Source of the DNA: Muricea muricata
Lineage: Eukaryota > Cnidaria > Anthozoa > Malacalcyonacea > Plexauridae
Direction: 5' to 3'
Assembly: GCA_963855995.1 (NCBI GenBank)
Contig: OY979729.1
Span: 8,078,115 to 8,142,114 of the forward strand
Length of the DNA: 64,000 nt
Position 1 is the stretch's first letter. Each line of letters starts with the position of its first letter. The position numbers were made by a program, and so were the translations under genes. Below the pieces are notes generated by a model, which saw only the letters and a list, made by a program, of their open reading frames with translations, was not told where the DNA came from and did not search any database. Positions 60,002 to 64,000 of the stretch are shown piece by piece.

Positions 60002-60550
60002 GGAGAATAAAGGTCCTGTCACAATGCAATTTTTCTTGCAACTTGAAATGCAATTCTACTATTGGGAGATGTAAAATTGGCAAATGCAAGTTTCCATCAC
60101 AGTTTGCTGGGGTTTTTTAACGTACCAAACATTTGTCACAAATTTACTTAAGAGTAGATTTTCCCTGTAGCAAAAAAGATGGCAAATGTCGATTTTACCA
60201 GAGTGCATGGCAGTCTGAAATTGTTTAAAAAGGCAAATTAACGTCTTTTGAAGAACAGACAGAAGACAATAGGTTATTTTCACACTTGTGTTAAAATTTC
60301 AATCCAGTAGCTTTGCTTCTTGTCATCTTTTCCCACGTATTCTTTCTTGATACCTGCAATGCATTCTGGTAAAATCGACATGTCGCCATCTTTTTTGCTA
60401 CGGTGAATGCAAGGAAAAGTGCACCGTGTGACAGGGCCTTAAGGGTAAGAGGTGGATAGAGAAGGAGACGGAGCAGTTACAAGTGCAAGAAAAATTGCAC
60501 CGTGTGACAGGGCCTTGAGGGTGGGAGGTGGATAGGAGGAGACGGAGCAG
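60002..60550. mobile_element. AAGGCCCTGTCACAC MITE, interrupted and with duplicated right end
   Basis: The left end (60009) and gcaatttttcttgcaacttg match 23371-23588. At about 60165-60405 a TTCACC-family element interrupts it. The right end then occurs twice, each as gcaccgtgtgacagggcctt followed by agggtRRgaggtggatag and ggagacggagcag (about 60417-60478 and 60484-60551), so a segment of about 65 bp was duplicated in tandem. Confidence 0.75.
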
Positions 60551-60554
60551 GATG

Positions 60555-63500
60555 TGGGAGTCGTGCAAGGTCGGGAGGTTAAAAAATAACAAGGAATGTT
60601 ATGTTTTTAATGCCTTTTAGACTTTTCTTGAGGCAATTAAAATTCAAACTGTCAAATCCAAACACTGTACAGAATGGCCGACTTTACGTGGTCTTTAGTT
60701 TTTACACAACCACTTGCATTGTTATCTTTTGCAGTTTGTTTACCATTTCAGTTATCTATCTTCAATAGAATTCTTTGAAATTTGTTTGTAGATCGACAAA
60801 ATGCTTAACCTCCTCTCAACAACTGGCAGATTATGAAAAATGAAATTGTTAAAGGTATTGGAATATTGCATGTACAATATTGAATATGGGACAATTTGGG
60901 ACAGTATAATTTTGGACATGACGGTTTCATTCTCACCTAATTTGACGATTATTTTGTGGGTACACATACCGTGGAATCTCATGTGCTCCAGAAGAATTTT
61001 AATCTTAGAAAAAGTCAAATAATGATGAACTGTGTTTTAAAAGAAAGTTAGAATCTTATTTGGTTCAAATCAATTGAATTATGGCCCAAGAGTTCATGAA
61101 AACACATACAAAAGGCTTTCTTAAAAAACTGAAATATCAAATCTAGCAATTTTATATGTTATGCCTCTAAACAACACAATTCTGTTTCTAAAAAGTGGTA
61201 CCCTACTAGACCTATATGCATGATTATACTAATTTGGACATATTTATTTTTACCCATTAAAATATAAATTTGTGTTTAATCATTCGTGTTTGTCATTATT
61301 TGACTTTGTAATGTTGGTTAAACATAAGGAGATTGAGGTGACTTTGCCAGAAACAAAAACATCCATTATTATACTAAAATTTCAATATATATAGCAATTA
61401 AAACTAACCACAGGAAATATATTTCTACTTTTTATTTAAATGTTTCTGTTATATGCACTATATCATATTTTTGATAAAAAATTACAACACCTATGTTATT
61501 TCCTGGTTTACTATCTCAATCATCTTTTGTTTAAGCTGGCTTTGAGTGTTCATTAGAAAGTTTGGAAAGTTCATTTGAAAATCACAATAGTTCTCAATGT
61601 TATATTGGACCCTTTAAAGTTAAAAAAATACTTTGTAATATTTTATACTACTGGTAATTTATCTTAGATACAGACTTTGTGATTTTGTACTAGAATGTTG
61701 ACTTTCAAACTTTAAGATGAACTACTTATTAAGGACAAAATAAGCTAGCATATTCTCTTTTGTTTACAAAGTGGAACTTGTTTGGAATTGAGATGAACTG
61801 ATGCAGTTGTTCTTTAACTTTATCAATTAATTACATACCGGTATCTTAAATGAAAAAGAAAACCACAACTTGCCAAATAAATTCTGTGGGCTCTTTTTAT
61901 TAGCAAAGAAAAGATGTGGCGGATGTAAGAATTTAAGAGTAAAAAAGTTTCCTTGGACTAAAAAAATTGACAGTATGCCAGATTTTCTAGATAAACAAGC
62001 AGTACAGATGTTGGCCAATAATAAGTATAAGTAACTACAATTTTTAATTTTAAAAGTTTTCTATTGATGCCTTGATACAGTAAATACTTTACCAGAGTTC
62101 TTCGTATTACATCGACTTGAAAAAGTTTTAAGTCACATGAAGCTTTTAGTTGATACTATGCAATTTCAAATTTTACAGACTTCTTAATTAACATGCCAAA
62201 TTTACCTTGTTGAACATAAGGTCTTTCCTGAGAAAAAGTAAAACTGTCTGGCATTATATGGAGTAGAATAATTTAAATTAGTTTGAGACTTTGATTTGAT
62301 AACAATTTTGATTTGTACTATTTACAATACAAGTGACCGGGTTGTATCGGATATACAAACCCAAGCTGAAGGCGAGATATCTGACATACACAGATGCGAA
62401 TGTTGTAAATGGCCTGTGAAACTCGTCAATTTTATACATCAGATCTATAGCAAAGTGATTTTGAAAATACCGATTCTGTAAGATGAGAAAATGATTTCTT
62501 TTGTGTTTCCTGTATGATTTATTACTTTATAAGTTTCTTAATTAAAATTACAACATATTGCCTACTGGAACTTTTTATATTGTTTGGTTGTGGTGAATTT
62601 GTATTTTGGCAATTGAAATATTTCTGAATTTGTATGTGCATTTCCTTTGCTTCAGTTCAAGTTTACATTTCAAATATTCCACTTTGTAATACTTGCATGG
62701 TAATAATAATATAAGAAAACAGGTTTACATGGCTCTTGAATATAGTCTTTTCAACAAGTAAGTAAAGATGAATTTATACTTCAAAGAGATATGTTCCTAA
62801 CCTGACAATGGTACCTTCCAAAAAGACTAAATTTAAATTGATTCTTCGAATAAATTTTTTACTTTTCAATCCAAGATCAATCTAAGTTATGTATTTCTAC
62901 TTTTATTTTGGTCTCTTTAACACTGAAACTATCAATTGTATATAAAGCAACTTCACTATCGAGTGACTTCATTAGTTGCTGGGCAAAGCCAAAGCATTGA
63001 TTTTTCGGCTGTTTTCAATGAAAAATAGAATTTTGCCCAAAGTTATCTCAAATAAATTATCACAATTTGAACAAAAAGCTTCTGTTCTTGTGCCCACCAG
63101 AAAAATGAGATGTCTGAGACTTTCTTTGTATTTTTTTGCGAAAAATAGATCGCATGCAGTGTTATGCAAAGAAAAGTGTAAGAGATTGGTTTCTGAAAAA
63201 TGTCGTGTTACACACAATATTCTAAAAATGCTTGGTTTTTATTCTATGTATTTTTGAATTTTTTGTTAAAAAAAATAAAGGTAGCAATGTTTAGTGCATT
63301 TCACATTGTCAGGTTAGAAACGCAATAAGAAAAATGTGGCTCCGAACATTACAGCTTGGTCAATTTGGAATTTATAAAAAAATCGTTTCTTCGTTGTTTT
63401 TCGACGTTTTGAAGGGTTGTTTCGAGTACAAAAAAGTATTTTTAGGAAGAATTATGTGCCCACATTACATGTCTCAAAGCCATCAAAATTCGTTGGTAAT

Positions 63501-63605
63501 TCGTGCATGTATTTTTTCTGACTTATAAAAGCACAATTGATTAAAAATGATATTTTTCTTTTGACAAAAATACCTTTCTTCTGTGAGGCTGGCTGTATTT
63601 GAAAA
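60555..63605. other. Intergenic, very AT-rich, nothing recognised
   Basis: About 3 kb without a supported gene, RNA or inverted repeat. ORFs are short and low in complexity. Confidence 0.45.
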
Positions 63606-63612
63606 AGCGTTG

Positions 63613-63690
63613 GTCAACGCTCCGCCAAAACTCGTGGGTTTTCTCCGGGTACTCCGGTTCTTCCCACTGGGAGAGTTGACAGGGTAGTTA
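63613..63690 (+). mobile_element. SINE body fragment
   Basis: gtcaacgctccgcc, ctcgtgggttttctccgggt, actccggtt and gagttgacagggta match the body of the SINE at 13906-13980 in the same orientation. The tRNA head is absent. Confidence 0.7.
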
Positions 63691-64000
63691 CATATGGTTA
63701 TAAAAATGTGACTAACTTTTGAAAACCTTTCTACTTAGACTTGTTAAGCCTTCTCGTCATCTCTATCAGTTGCATGTTTTGAGCCACATGTTTTTCTTTG
63801 TAATTGTGAAACAACTCGTTATATGCTGGGTAAACCTTTGCAAAACTCTCAAAATTTATCACTTCAAGTTGTTTCATTGTTATAATATATTTTGAAGTAT
63901 AAACATTTACTTACGTTGAAAAGACCCAAGTTTTTTAGGACTTTGTTCATTCACTTGTGTTATTGTTCTCTCTGCCATGTTCTGTTTTCTTCTGTTGTTA

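Overview
This window looks like gene-poor, AT-rich nuclear DNA from an invertebrate animal. Introns reach 15 kb, splice sites are GT-AG, polyadenylation signals are AATAAA, and there are no operons. My best guess is a cnidarian, probably an anthozoan, but this rests only on overall character: an SBSPON-type gene, a tRNA-Glu SINE with a conserved central block, and many hairpin MITEs. Other marine invertebrates are possible. No virus, prophage, CRISPR array, rRNA, functional tRNA gene or intact transposase was recognised.

All recognised genes are on the + strand. (1) 694-21788: the last four exons of CCT6 (chaperonin subunit zeta), ending with a normal stop; its 5' part lies left of the window. 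(2) 12938-13183: a small intronless gene for a secreted eight-cysteine peptide of unknown family, nested in the 15.4-kb CCT6 intron just downstream of a hAT-type hairpin MITE. (3) 38348-38702: an exon for a secreted IGFBP N-terminal-domain protein, with a TATA box in front; it either splices on or stops almost at once. (4) 45221-51569: a complete four-exon SBSPON homologue (signal peptide, somatomedin B, thrombospondin type 1, conserved C-terminal domain). All junction phases agree and the spliced ORF is exactly 277 codons. One orphan exon-like segment (25854-25960) is listed with low confidence.

The rest is intronic or intergenic and is dominated by short non-autonomous DNA transposons. Several have visible target-site duplications: 8 bp (hAT-like) at 12788, 15475 and 22183; TTAA at 41089 and 53150; TA at 7900, 17806, 41584 and 59219; TWA (Harbinger-like) at 1485 and 25368. 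Some are nested inside others (1361-2160, 35333-35953, 41027-41528, 60002-60550). A tRNA-Glu-derived SINE lies at 13799, with a fragment of the same block at 63613. At several loci a repeat carries a core resembling a hammerhead ribozyme.

The most striking structure is a nearly perfect foldback at 56095-57938. Its two arms of about 875 bp are built from roughly 200-bp tandem units and are separated by a 95-bp spacer. It resembles foldback transposons and codes for nothing recognisable. The genes do not form a pathway together: one is a cytosolic chaperonin subunit and three encode cysteine-rich secreted proteins.
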